From assembly GCA_034506175.1 (NCBI GenBank), contig JAPDQB010000008.1:90181-154180 (forward strand): DNA of 64,000 nucleotides, read 5' to 3'. The notes below the pieces were generated by a model. It did no database searches, was not told the DNA's origin, and worked only from the letters and a program-made list of their open reading frames with translations. The position numbers and the translations under genes were made by a program. Of this stretch, positions 42,808 through 50,728 are shown piece by piece. Numbering within the stretch: the stretch's first letter is position 1; the number at the start of each line of letters is the position of its first letter. The DNA is from a candidate division KSB1 bacterium (GTDB lineage Bacteria > Zhuqueibacterota > Zhuqueibacteria > Zhuqueibacterales > Zhuqueibacteraceae).

Positions 42808-43355
42808 GCTTTTGCTTCCTTCGGTTGTTTTTGATTCATCAACTTCGCGGCTTTGACAAACGCATTGACATCGCCCAAACAACATTCACCTTTGGGATTT
42901 TTGATGTCGCACGCGCAGGTGCCAGCTTTGATTTCGCGCGCGATTTTCAGGGACGCGGTAGATTCGCCGGTTTCAATAATCTCCTGTTTGATGCGAGCGC
43001 GCGTCCAATTGAAGCAGTAGCAAACCGGAACCTCGTCGCCCTGATCTTTGACAAAAACTTTTACCGCCACATCATGGCTGGTGAAAAAAGGCACCTCTTC
43101 ATTGGAGAAATAAACTACATGGCAGGTTGATTCTTGGCAGTAGTAATATTGCACATTTTGAAGGGAACCGAGCTTCTCCGGTTTCAACAAATGTTCCAGC
43201 GTTCGATGCTGGACCTTGCGTGAAAGTGTTCCGGAAAGCGGACACGCAGCTTTGGCAGGGGCGGGCGTTTTCTCCGTTATGAGGCAGCAACTTTCTTCAT
43301 CATGATGCTTGTCGGCGGCAATCACGTCGAGAGGTTGTGTGCAGCAGGAATTCAT
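42798..43355 (-). CDS. CopZ-like Cys-rich (zinc/[2Fe-2S]) protein
   Basis: 185 residues from the ATG at 43355. Seen: an N-terminal Cys pair (NSCCTQ), a second (ESCCL), then CPLSGTLSRKVQHRTLEHLL, YYYCQESTCHVVYFSNE, VCYCFNW, and GTCACDIKNPKGECCLGDVN. This is the pattern of the N-terminal domain of the archaeal CopZ-type proteins that bind zinc and a [2Fe-2S] cluster. Related proteins occur in copper, arsenic and mercury operons. The C-terminal HMA copper-chaperone domain of CopZ is absent. Neighbouring scars of arsR support a lost metal-resistance operon. An in-frame longer start at 43484 would run into repeat sequence and is less likely. Confidence 0.75.
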   Translation of the reverse strand: MNSCCTQPLDVIAADKHHDEESCCLITEKTPAPAKAACPLSGTLSRKVQHRTLEHLLKPEKLGSLQNVQYYYCQESTCHVVYFSNEEVPFFTSHDVAVKVFVKDQGDEVPVCYCFNWTRARIKQEIIETGESTASLKIAREIKAGTCACDIKNPKGECCLGDVNAFVKAAKLMNQKQPKEAKASI

Positions 43356-43419
43356 TTTATTTTTTTGAATAAAAGCAGATTGTTCTTTGGTTTCATCTTG
43401 CCTAAACATGTCTTGCAAG

Positions 43420-43446
43420 TTTGCAGACAAGAGGTCTGCGTTACGT
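43420..43446. repeat. Fragment of the hairpin repeat
   Basis: TTTGCAGACAAGAGGTCTGCG is one arm of the GTAGCGCAGAC ... hairpin repeat, found between the CopZ-like gene and the IS66 remnant. The matching arm is not present. Confidence 0.5.
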
Positions 43447-43449
43447 ACT

Positions 43450-43764
43450 TCAGTGCAAAAAATTTTTTGCACCTGAAGCTTCATGATGAGAAAGCAGTTG
43501 CAGATTCACTTGAGCTGACAAGCGGATGTTCACGCCATTGGGGAACTCGATGACACACGACAACGGCGGCGGGGCCAGGGGCGTCTGCCGCACGTACAGC
43601 GGGATGAAGCTGTTACCGCGAGCCGATGGCGCCACGGTGTGACGGCGGTGCGCGTGGTTTTTGCGCAGCCAACATTGAAAGGTGGAGAAGGCGAGGTTTT
43701 CCTGCGCACAAAAAGCTTTCTGGGAGAGGCCGCTGGCGAGGTACTTCTCAATGCGGGCGGACAT
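43450..43764 (-). CDS. IS66-family TnpA-like protein (orphan)
   Basis: 104 residues. Seen: SARIEKYLASGLSQKAFCAQ followed by NLAFSTFQCWLRKN, the helix-turn-helix region of the IS66 first open reading frame, then FIPLYVRQ and IEFPNGVNIRLSAQVNLQLL, the conserved C-terminal half. IS66 elements need TnpB and TnpC as well; neither is found on either side, so this is a residue of an element or a domesticated copy. The last residues (GAKNFLH) diverge from the family and may reflect the truncation point. Confidence 0.7.
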   Translation of the reverse strand: MSARIEKYLASGLSQKAFCAQENLAFSTFQCWLRKNHAHRRHTVAPSARGNSFIPLYVRQTPLAPPPLSCVIEFPNGVNIRLSAQVNLQLLSHHEASGAKNFLH

Positions 43765-43941
43765 CTTCTGGGCGCGCGGTGAGTGGGCTTGGGGTCGACA
43801 TGGTTTTCCTCCTGGTTGTTTACTTTGCGAAGATGGAGGAAAAATACGAAATTCACCCCGGAAAAGATGCGGCTCACCGGGGAGATACCCAAGTTGCTCA
43901 ATAATGCCAAAACAGGCCTCTTCAAACGCAAACGAGAATTT

Positions 43942-44763
43942 CTATGTCGCCACAGACACTTCGCCTGCCGAATAAGCTTTGTGCTCTCCATCGGGCAAAA
44001 GCAAAATCAACTCTCCTCCCGCTCCAATATCTTCAAATATCCCCGCCACGGTTTCCTGTGCGTGGCACAAGTGCAGTCTTTTCCCCAAATCAGAACAACG
44101 TGAACGCCAGCGCAATAACAGTGTTGGAATATTTTGCGACAAATTTCCAAACAAATCTTTGTCAAGCTGGCGCACGAGCTCGACAAATATTTTCTGCCGG
44201 TCGAGCAAACGACCGGCAATCATCGCCAGCGAGACAGCCGGAGTTCGCCACTCCAGATTAAAATCTTTCGGTTGTTGATTGATGTTGATGCCAATTCCGG
44301 CGATGACGTAATCCAGTCGGTTGGAGCCGGTCATTGGCGAGATTTGCGCTTCGCAGAGAATGCCGCAAATTTTACGCTGCTGCCAGAGAATGTCGTTCGG
44401 CCATTTGACCGTGAATGCTTCGCCCGAAATTGTGGACAAAGTTTCTGCGACAACAACAGAAATTGCCAGCGGCAAGGCGCCGATGAGCGCGAGCGGCACG
44501 GTCGGGCGCAGAATGAACGACAGCCACAAACCAACGCCGGGCGGCGATTGCCAGGGCCGGCCCAAACGGCCGCGCCCGGCGGTTTGTTGATCGGCCAACA
44601 CCAGCGTTCCCGCTTCCGCGCCGCGCCGCGCCAAACGCTTGAGAAAATCATTCGTCGAAGTGATGCGATTGAAAACGATCAACCGTTTGCCGAGCAGGGT
44701 GGTATTGAATTGAGCCCGCAATTCTTCAGGATCCCAAAAAGGTTTTTCGGTTCGACGAGACAT
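43942..44763 (-). CDS. birA: Biotin--[acetyl-CoA-carboxylase] ligase
   Basis: 273 residues from the ATG at 44763; an in-frame start at 44820 would add 19 residues. Seen: ITSTNDFLKRLARRGAEAGT, the biotin/ATP loop QTAGRGRLGRPWQSPPG, VKWPNDILWQQRKICGIL, GIGINI, and a C-terminal SH3-like domain. It makes biotinyl-AMP and attaches biotin to the carrier protein of carboxylases. There is no N-terminal helix-turn-helix, so it is not expected to act as a repressor as E. coli BirA does. It lies between mobile-element debris but is itself intact. Confidence 0.93.
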   Translation of the reverse strand: MSRRTEKPFWDPEELRAQFNTTLLGKRLIVFNRITSTNDFLKRLARRGAEAGTLVLADQQTAGRGRLGRPWQSPPGVGLWLSFILRPTVPLALIGALPLAISVVVAETLSTISGEAFTVKWPNDILWQQRKICGILCEAQISPMTGSNRLDYVIAGIGININQQPKDFNLEWRTPAVSLAMIAGRLLDRQKIFVELVRQLDKDLFGNLSQNIPTLLLRWRSRCSDLGKRLHLCHAQETVAGIFEDIGAGGELILLLPDGEHKAYSAGEVSVAT

Positions 44764-44816
44764 GATGCCAGCAAATAGCCATGCAGAATCAAAGCGACAT
44801 GGTTCAAGGGTTACAA

Positions 44817-44936
44817 TCACAAATCGATCTTCGCTTCATCCTGATGCAAGCCGCGCGGCCCCAGCCGGTCAACCAAAATTCGTGCGCCGTCACCAGTTCC
44901 TGACTTGGCGTAAATTCGTTTTGTTTTGATCGCATT
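44817..44936 (-). pseudogene. DUF488-family N-terminal fragment
   Basis: Read on the minus strand, the frame gives IKTKRIYAKSGTGDGARILV and DRLGPRGLHQDEAKIDL and then TGA. This matches the start of DUF488 proteins (IYxxPxxxDGxRVLVDRLWPRG) and the intact gene at 60893-61267. The conserved Trp of DRLWPRG is Gly, and the stop falls where the family continues with Trp. There is no start codon in frame. It is a decayed fragment upstream of birA. Confidence 0.6.
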
Positions 44937-45060
44937 CTCGTGAGCGAAATAAAACCTTTGTTGAGCTATTTCTGAAGTGGTAAAAAAGTATGGTGAATCT
45001 TCTGCACAATTTGTTTAATTTCATATACAGAAGTATTGACTCATCGAAAGGAGGTTCATC

Positions 45061-46086
45061 ATGTATTACACCGGTTTAGACGCACACCCCAAGAGGTCAC
45101 AGTTGCAGCATATCGATGAAGATGGTGCTCTGGGTCTGTGCATGAACATTCCCACAACTCCTGAAGGCTTCAACCGCTTTCTGGACAAGTTAAATGGGCC
45201 GACCCGAATTACGTTTGAGGCCAGCTGTTGTTATTGGTGGCTCCATGAATATTTTAAGAACCACCCAAAAGTTGCTGGCGTCAACGTTGTTGACCCACGT
45301 CGGAGTCGTAAACTTTCTGAGGAATTATCTGTCCAGCGTGGCTATGGCCGCGCCAAAAATGATCGGATCGACACCGAGATGATGGCTGAGCAAGATCGGC
45401 TCGGTTTAGCGCCAACGATCCATGTCCCCACGGCTGAACAGTTGAAAATGAGGACTTTGAATCGACATCGCTTTATTTTGGTTTTCGAGAAAACTACCGC
45501 TTCCAATCGCATTTACGGGCTTTTGAGTATGCATGGTGTCTTTATAGTGATATCGAAATTTGTTGATGACAGCGATTACCGGAACCAGATTTTGCAACCT
45601 TTGCCGCCCGATGTCCAATTTATCGTCCAAAATTTCGTCGTTCAGGTTCATGGCTTTGAAAAGCAAATCCAATCTTGCGAAGACGAACTCGACAAAGTGC
45701 TACCCCTCAGCCATCCGGACATCAAACTTTTGATGACGATTCCAGGATTCGGGCCGGTTCTTTCGAGAATTGTCAAAACGGAAATCTTGGATATCCACAA
45801 TTTTAGAGTCCCGAAATATCTGATCAGTTATTCCGGACTGGCGCCGATTGACCAGGAGAGTGCCGGCAAAAAGGGCGTTATCAAGCTGAATCGGCATTGC
45901 AATTATTATCTCAAATATGCATTCACTGAAGCCGCGCATAATGCCAGAAATCATCCCCATTATAAGCGGAAATACGATTATGACGTAAAGAAACATGGAA
46001 AAATAATCGCCAAACTGAACTTGGCGCGCAGATTCGCTAAGACCGTCTTTTGGATGTTGGTCCGCCAACAACCCTACAAATTTTAG
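45061..46086 (+). mobile_element. IS110-family transposase (DEDD recombinase)
   Basis: 341 residues, typical length. Seen: N-terminal RuvC-like DEDD domain with D7 (TGLDAH), E53 (ITFEAS), D101 and D104 (AKNDRID); a coiled linker; and a C-terminal Transposase_20 domain (LMTIPGFGPVLSRIVKTEIL, YSGLAPIDQESAGKKG) with the serine candidate in ESAGKK. A strong AAAGGAGG lies before the ATG at 45061. Known IS110 elements insert without terminal inverted repeats and are guided by an element-encoded bridge RNA from a non-coding end. The non-coding flank with structure here is downstream (46087-46440). The element boundaries cannot be placed. Confidence 0.92.
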
Positions 46087-46440
46087 GGGCTTCGTCCTTA
46101 AAGCGAAGCGCTGTTGGATGCCGCGAGGCAAGTAGGGAGTACCCGGAATGACATGACCGCTTTAAGGTCCTTATGCTGCTGAATGTACCCCTACTGGATC
46201 ATTGCTACTGCACTTCATGTACCCGTGTCCTGTAACGAGGACACAGCCCAGTTCCCCTTGGTGGGCGGGCTGAGTACCTATAAATGTATGAGACCGGACG
46301 GGTTCCAAAGAACTGTTTCGGCAAACCGAACCAACAGCTCGAAGGCACTTAACATCCAAGGGCACTTGACTACGGCAAGTGGCAGCATCCATAATTTGTT
46401 TCAGGATGAACTTGCTTTCCACTTCTTTGGAGGTTAAATT
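46087..46440 (+). ncRNA. Candidate bridge RNA / structured non-coding end of the IS110 element
   Basis: No gene, but several nested hairpins: CCTTAAAGCG (46096-46105) with CGCTTTAAGG (46158-46167); GTGTCCT (46225-46231) with AGGACAC (46238-46244); AGCCCA with TGGGC shortly after; TTCGG with CCGAA near 46318-46333; CACTTG with CAAGTG near 46365-46383. The base composition differs from the surrounding repeats. Bridge RNAs of the IS1111-type branch lie downstream of the transposase, which fits. Donor and target loops were not assigned. Confidence 0.4.
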
Positions 46441-46640
46441 ACCCCCCCAACGAAGAAGGAAAGCTTTGGTTGCCACCGCTTGGCTGCCGAGGTCTTTCCT
46501 TTTTCAATTTTAGGGAAAACGGCTTAAAGCATCAAGTGCCAACCACTACCGAGCCAGAAGATTCACCCGTTCATTCTGGGTTAAAATTCCGGACAAAAGA
46601 AGTACGCCCAAGAATGAAACTTTTTTATAAATGTCATTCC

Positions 46641-46892
46641 GTAACGCAGACATCTTGTCTGCAGGCAGGCTGGAACCCTGCGCTACGGCATTTTCGTGGT
46701 AAAGTAGCGCAGACATCTTGTCTGCAGGCAGGCTGGAAGCCTGCGCTACGGCATTTTCGTGGTAATTGCCCATGCCGGGCGCGGCACCCGATAATGATGA
46801 AAATAAACGTTTGTCGTGTCGCCTTCAGGCGTTCAACTTTTGTCGGGAGCCCGACGCCTAAAGGCGCAACGACGAACTTATTTTCAGAGGAA
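46641..46892. repeat. Composite repeat (locus 3)
   Basis: Two copies of the hairpin unit (GTAACGCAGACATCTTGTCT and GTAGCGCAGACATCTTGTCT, each closing in CTACGGCATTTTCGTGGTAA) are followed by one B unit that ends CTTATTTTCAGAGG. Orientation is as locus 1 and opposite to locus 2. The stretch 46441-46640 before it contains nothing recognisable. Confidence 0.85.
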
Positions 46893-46893
46893 A

Positions 46894-47294
46894 GTAACGC
46901 AGACATCTTGTCCAATGCTGCTAACTTTTCGGAAAGGCAAACCAATTGCGGGCAAAACAATTCAAAAGCAATGACAGAAAAATGAATGGCAAAAACATGG
47001 GAGCGGGTTTTCATCAAAAACACTCTTGGCCCCTTGGTAAGAAGCCTGAATATCTTTCTGCCATACATCTTCCTGTCATGATTTTCTTGAAAAAGTTAGT
47101 GACATTGGACATCTTGTCTGCAGGCAGGCTGGAAGCCTGCGCTACGGCATCTTCGTGGTAATGGCCCATGCCGGGCGCGGCACCTGATAATGATGAAAAT
47201 AAACGATTGTCGTGTCGCCTTCAGGCGTTCAACTTTTGTCGGGAGCCCGACACCTAAAGGCGCAACGACGAACTTATTTTCAGAGGATACTATA
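46894..47294. repeat. Composite repeat (locus 4), interrupted by a 197-bp element
   Basis: The repeat starts GTAACGCAG, is broken by the element at 46912-47108, resumes with CTGCAGGCAGGCTGGAAGCC, and runs through the B unit to TTTTCAGAGGATACTATA. Removing the element and one 9-bp duplicate restores a normal unit identical in plan to locus 3. Confidence 0.88.
46912..47108. mobile_element. 197-bp MITE-like element, copy 1
   Basis: Ends: CCAATGCTGCTAACTTTTCG at the left and GAAAAAGTTAGTGACATTGG at the right, imperfect terminal inverted repeats of about 20 bp. Perfect 9-bp direct repeats ACATCTTGT flank it (46903-46911 and 47109-47117). The length equals that of copy 2 (33340-33536), which is the reverse complement. 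It interrupts a composite repeat at the tip of its hairpin. There is no coding capacity; mobilisation must be by a transposase not identified here. Confidence 0.85.
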
Positions 47295-47370
47295 ACTTCA
47301 ATACTCCAGCGCGCCAATTTTCCCAGTCGAGCCGACTGAGTTACTGCCAATGCAACTGCTCCAGCCACCG

Positions 47371-48813
47371 CTACCCCTTGATACACCCCAACGGCCTGAG
47401 CTGCGCCACCTTGCGCGAGATGCCGGCCAGATGGCACGTGTCCACGACATCCGAAACGTCTTTGTAGGCTTCGGGAATTTCCTCATCAATCGTGCCGCGG
47501 CTCGCGCCCATGACATAGATGCCCTTTTCCGCCAGCTCGCGGGTGATGTTGCGGCCTTGCGCGGTTTTCTTGGCTTTGTGGCGGCTCATCGCGCGGCCGG
47601 CGCCGTGACAGGTCGAGCCAAAGGTTTGTTCCATGGCGCCATCAGCGCCGATGAGGACGTAAGAATAACGGCCCATGTCGCCAGGAATGAGCACAGGCTG
47701 GCCGACTTCCTGATACGCCTGGGGAATGTGCGGGTGTCCAGCCGGAAACGCGCGCGTCGCGCCTTTGCGATGCACGCAAACTGTCATTTGCTTGCCCGCG
47801 AAAACGTGTTCTTCCATTTTCGCAATGTTGTGCGCCACTTCGTAAACCGTGCGCAGGCCGATATATTTCGGCGCTTTGTTAATGGCTTTCGCAAACGCTT
47901 CGCGCGTCCAATGCGCGATCATCTGGCGATTGGCAAACGCGAAGTTGATCGCGCAGCGCATGGCGCCGAGATAACTTTGGCCTTCCGGCGAATTCACCGG
48001 CGCGCAGCAAAGCTGGCGATCCGGCAATGTGATGCCATATTTGTGCACGGCGTTGTTCATCACACCGATGTAATCTTCGCAAACTTGATGGCCGAAGCCG
48101 CGCGAGCCGCAGTGAATGATGACGGTAATTTGATCTTTAAAAAGCCCCAGCGCCTCAGCCGCGCGCGCGTTGAAGATTTGCGAGACGTAACCGACTTCAA
48201 GAAAATGATTGCCGCTGCCGAGAGTGCCAAGCTGGGGTCTACCCCGTTCGCTCGCTTTCTTCGAGACTTTGCTCGGATCGGCGCCGTCGATTTTGCCATT
48301 CTCTTCGATGAACTCAAGATCATCCCCATCGCCATAGCCGTTTTTGATCGCCGAGTGCGCGCCTTTTGTCATGATTTCTTCAAGCTCTTTCTGCGTGAGC
48401 TTGACTTTGCCGGCGGAGCCGACACCGGTCGGCACGTGATGAAAGAGCGCCTTGACGAGTTCTTGAATCTTCGGCTCGACTTCGTCGCGGGTGAGACGGG
48501 AGGCCATCAATCTGACGCCACAGTTGATATCGTAGCCAACGCCTCCAGGCGAAATCACGCCGGAGTTGACATCGAACGCGGCCACGCCACCGATGGGAAA
48601 ACCGTAACCCCAATGAATATCCGGCATGGCAAGCGAATAGCCGACGATGCCGGGCAAATGTGCGACGTTGGCGGCTTGCTGCGGCGCGTTGTCGGCGAGA
48701 ATGTCTTTGAGCATTTTCTCGGTCGCGTAAATCCGCGCCGGCGCCAACATGTTTCCCTCCTGGGGAATTTCCCAGAGGTAGTCGGCAAGTTTTTTGAGTT
48801 TGATTTCGGACAT
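47371..48813 (-). CDS. rtcB: RNA-splicing ligase RtcB
   Basis: 480 residues, full length. It joins RNA 2',3'-cyclic phosphate or 3'-phosphate ends to 5'-OH ends using GTP and Mn2+. Seen: GGVAAFDVNSGVISPGGVGY with DINCGVRL (metal-binding Asp/Cys), GSGNHFLEVG, HCGSRGFGHQ, GQPVLIPGDMG, and the guanylylated histidine in TFGSTCHGAGRAMSR. Its archease cofactor is encoded 37 bp upstream on the same strand, forming the usual pair. The role is RNA repair or tRNA splicing-like ligation. Confidence 0.97.
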   Translation of the reverse strand: MSEIKLKKLADYLWEIPQEGNMLAPARIYATEKMLKDILADNAPQQAANVAHLPGIVGYSLAMPDIHWGYGFPIGGVAAFDVNSGVISPGGVGYDINCGVRLMASRLTRDEVEPKIQELVKALFHHVPTGVGSAGKVKLTQKELEEIMTKGAHSAIKNGYGDGDDLEFIEENGKIDGADPSKVSKKASERGRPQLGTLGSGNHFLEVGYVSQIFNARAAEALGLFKDQITVIIHCGSRGFGHQVCEDYIGVMNNAVHKYGITLPDRQLCCAPVNSPEGQSYLGAMRCAINFAFANRQMIAHWTREAFAKAINKAPKYIGLRTVYEVAHNIAKMEEHVFAGKQMTVCVHRKGATRAFPAGHPHIPQAYQEVGQPVLIPGDMGRYSYVLIGADGAMEQTFGSTCHGAGRAMSRHKAKKTAQGRNITRELAEKGIYVMGASRGTIDEEIPEAYKDVSDVVDTCHLAGISRKVAQLRPLGCIKG

Positions 48814-48850
48814 GGCACTACACCATTATTCTTGTGTTGGATAAAGTTTT

Positions 48851-49276
48851 CTACACATCAAAAATCACCTGCGCTTCCCAACCGTTTTCAATCTGGCGCA
48901 CGTAAAGCTCGTGATAGGTCACGGCCTTGATTTCGGTTTGAATCACGTGCCGCGCCGGATCGATTTTTTCACCGCGGGCCGTTGCTTGCACGATGGTCGG
49001 CGAAACTTTTTTGATGATAAATTCACGATAAAGCTCGAGCTCTGTAATGCAGTAAAAATTAAGCTCGGAAAGCCAGGCGACGAACAAGCCCTCGACATCG
49101 CCGGCTTCGACTTCGATTTTCCGCTCGAGCAGGAGCTGAATTGAATCAAGCTCGGTGATCGCATCAAACAAAGCACGTCCGGCGACAGCAAAGAGTTCCG
49201 CCAAAGTCGGCGCGAACAGGCGGTAACCGACATCGGCGGTGTGATCGATCGGCGCAAATGAAGGTTCTGATTTCAT
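48851..49276 (-). CDS. Archease (RtcB cofactor)
   Basis: 141 residues. Seen: the N-terminal PIDHTADVGYRLFAPTLAEL with metal-binding Asp, LLLERKIEVEAGDVEGLFVAWLSEL, and the C-terminal IKAVTYHELYVRQIENGWEA plus the terminal VIFDV. These are the hallmarks of the archease (formerly DUF101) family. Archease speeds guanylylation and multiple turnover by RtcB. Gene order archease-rtcB on one strand supports joint expression, probably with the nicotinate phosphoribosyltransferase gene 44 bp upstream. Confidence 0.95.
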   Translation of the reverse strand: MKSEPSFAPIDHTADVGYRLFAPTLAELFAVAGRALFDAITELDSIQLLLERKIEVEAGDVEGLFVAWLSELNFYCITELELYREFIIKKVSPTIVQATARGEKIDPARHVIQTEIKAVTYHELYVRQIENGWEAQVIFDV

Positions 49277-49320
49277 GAAAAGGAATTTTGCAGCGAAAAG
49301 GGCACTGCAACAAAAAAACT

Positions 49321-50526
49321 TTAAAATTCCACCTTCTCGAGTTGTTGAAGGACGCGTTCACGAATTTGTTGCGGCGTCGGCTTTGAATAAACGAGCTTGC
49401 CGTTTTCTGCGATGGGCACGAGCAAGGATTCAAATTCGCCACCGCAAGCACAATTTTCCGGTGTTGTCTTCGCCGGAAAAACCCGGCGCGCCCCGCAATT
49501 TTTGCAGGCGACGAGATTTTTTCGTCCGGATTTTTTGCCGCGCTTGGCGATGGCGTTGCCATCGATTTCAACCAGGTCCATCGAAAAATCCAAAACCGGC
49601 GCGTTGGAAATGGCGGTGCCGACGCCGTAGGCATTCGCAATGGTGTTGTATTGCAAAATTTTCATTTCATCGATGCCGCCGGAGAGAAAAATCTTGACAT
49701 GTTGAAAACCGCGCAAATCCAGTTCCCAGCGAATTTCATTGGCGATACTGACAAAATTACCGCGGCGATTGCTCGGCGTGTCGAGGCGGATGGCGGCCAG
49801 TTTTTCCTTCAACGCTTCGGCGACGCGCAACGCTTCGAATTTTTCGTCATTAAAAGTGTCCACCAACGCCACGCGCGGAATCCTCGGATCGATGATTTCA
49901 TCAAAAGCGTGAACGGCTTCCAGCGTATCGCCGAGGATTAAGATCAATGCATGCGGCATGGTTCCGGAGGGGGCGATGCCGATAAGCTCGGCGGCAGCAA
50001 TAGAAGCCACGCCATCGCAGCCGCCGATATAAGCCGCGCGCTCGATCATCGGCGCGATGGCCGGATGCATGCGCCGCGCGCCGAAGCTGATGACAGGCCG
50101 TTCCGCCGCGGCTTTTTTGCAGCGCGCCGCGCGCGTGGCCACACCGGAAGCCTGGCAGAGAAAACCCAACAAGGCCGTTTCAAACAAACCGAAATCGAAG
50201 TAGTCGCCGTGGATTTCCAACACCGGCTCCTCTTCGCGAAACAAAGCGCCTTCAGGCAAGGCGCGTACGCTGACCGGCAGCTTCTCGAAGATCGCCAGGG
50301 TCTCTTCAAGCCCGGTAAAAATTCCCCACTTGTAATCGTCGGGAAATTTTTTTAAAATGAATTCCGCCGCAACCCGGGCGCGCCGGCCTTTCGCTTCGAG
50401 AATTTTTTTGGTGCGCTCGAAATAAACATCGGTAACTTTGCCGGATAAAATTTCCTCGGGCGAGGCCGTGTGCAGCGAAACCTTCTTTGACTCTTTCACT
50501 GCTGAAATACTCCCTCCTCGATTCAT
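49321..50526 (-). CDS. Nicotinate phosphoribosyltransferase with C-terminal zinc ribbon
   Basis: 401 residues. It converts nicotinate and PRPP to nicotinate mononucleotide in NAD salvage. Seen: KVTDVYFERT, LPEGALFREEEPVLEIHGDY, FGARRMHPAIAP, GTMPHALILILGD, VDTFNDEK, the phosphate-binding FLSGGIDEMKI, and a tail with CKNCGARRVFP and CACGG (zinc ribbon), as in a short archaeal-type branch. ATG at 50526 is used. A GTG at 50499 with GAGGAGGG upstream is a serious alternative, and an ATG at 50601 is too far. It may share a transcript with archease and rtcB. Confidence 0.9.
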   Translation of the reverse strand: MNRGGSISAVKESKKVSLHTASPEEILSGKVTDVYFERTKKILEAKGRRARVAAEFILKKFPDDYKWGIFTGLEETLAIFEKLPVSVRALPEGALFREEEPVLEIHGDYFDFGLFETALLGFLCQASGVATRAARCKKAAAERPVISFGARRMHPAIAPMIERAAYIGGCDGVASIAAAELIGIAPSGTMPHALILILGDTLEAVHAFDEIIDPRIPRVALVDTFNDEKFEALRVAEALKEKLAAIRLDTPSNRRGNFVSIANEIRWELDLRGFQHVKIFLSGGIDEMKILQYNTIANAYGVGTAISNAPVLDFSMDLVEIDGNAIAKRGKKSGRKNLVACKNCGARRVFPAKTTPENCACGGEFESLLVPIAENGKLVYSKPTPQQIRERVLQQLEKVEF

Positions 50527-50728
50527 GGTGATGGCGGCGGGAAAGCGATGGAAGGCATTAGCCGGAAAGCGGCTGCGCCCGTCGGATTCCCCGCCGGTCA
50601 ATTGTTGTGAAAGAATATAGCAAAAAAATCCATGTCAAACAAGGGCAACAAAATAAAAGTGCTTGCGAATGTTTTACAAAAAATTTATATTTAAAGCAGC
50701 AATAAAAAATTGACGCAAAAGGTGTTGC

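Noticed and set aside
46183..46476. Short frames on both strands after the IS110 transposase
   Set aside because: The region is better explained as a structured non-coding end with several exact hairpins.
47350..48930. 526-codon open frame opposite rtcB
   Set aside because: Antisense shadow of an unmistakable RtcB; His/Arg/Ala-rich composition typical of such shadows.
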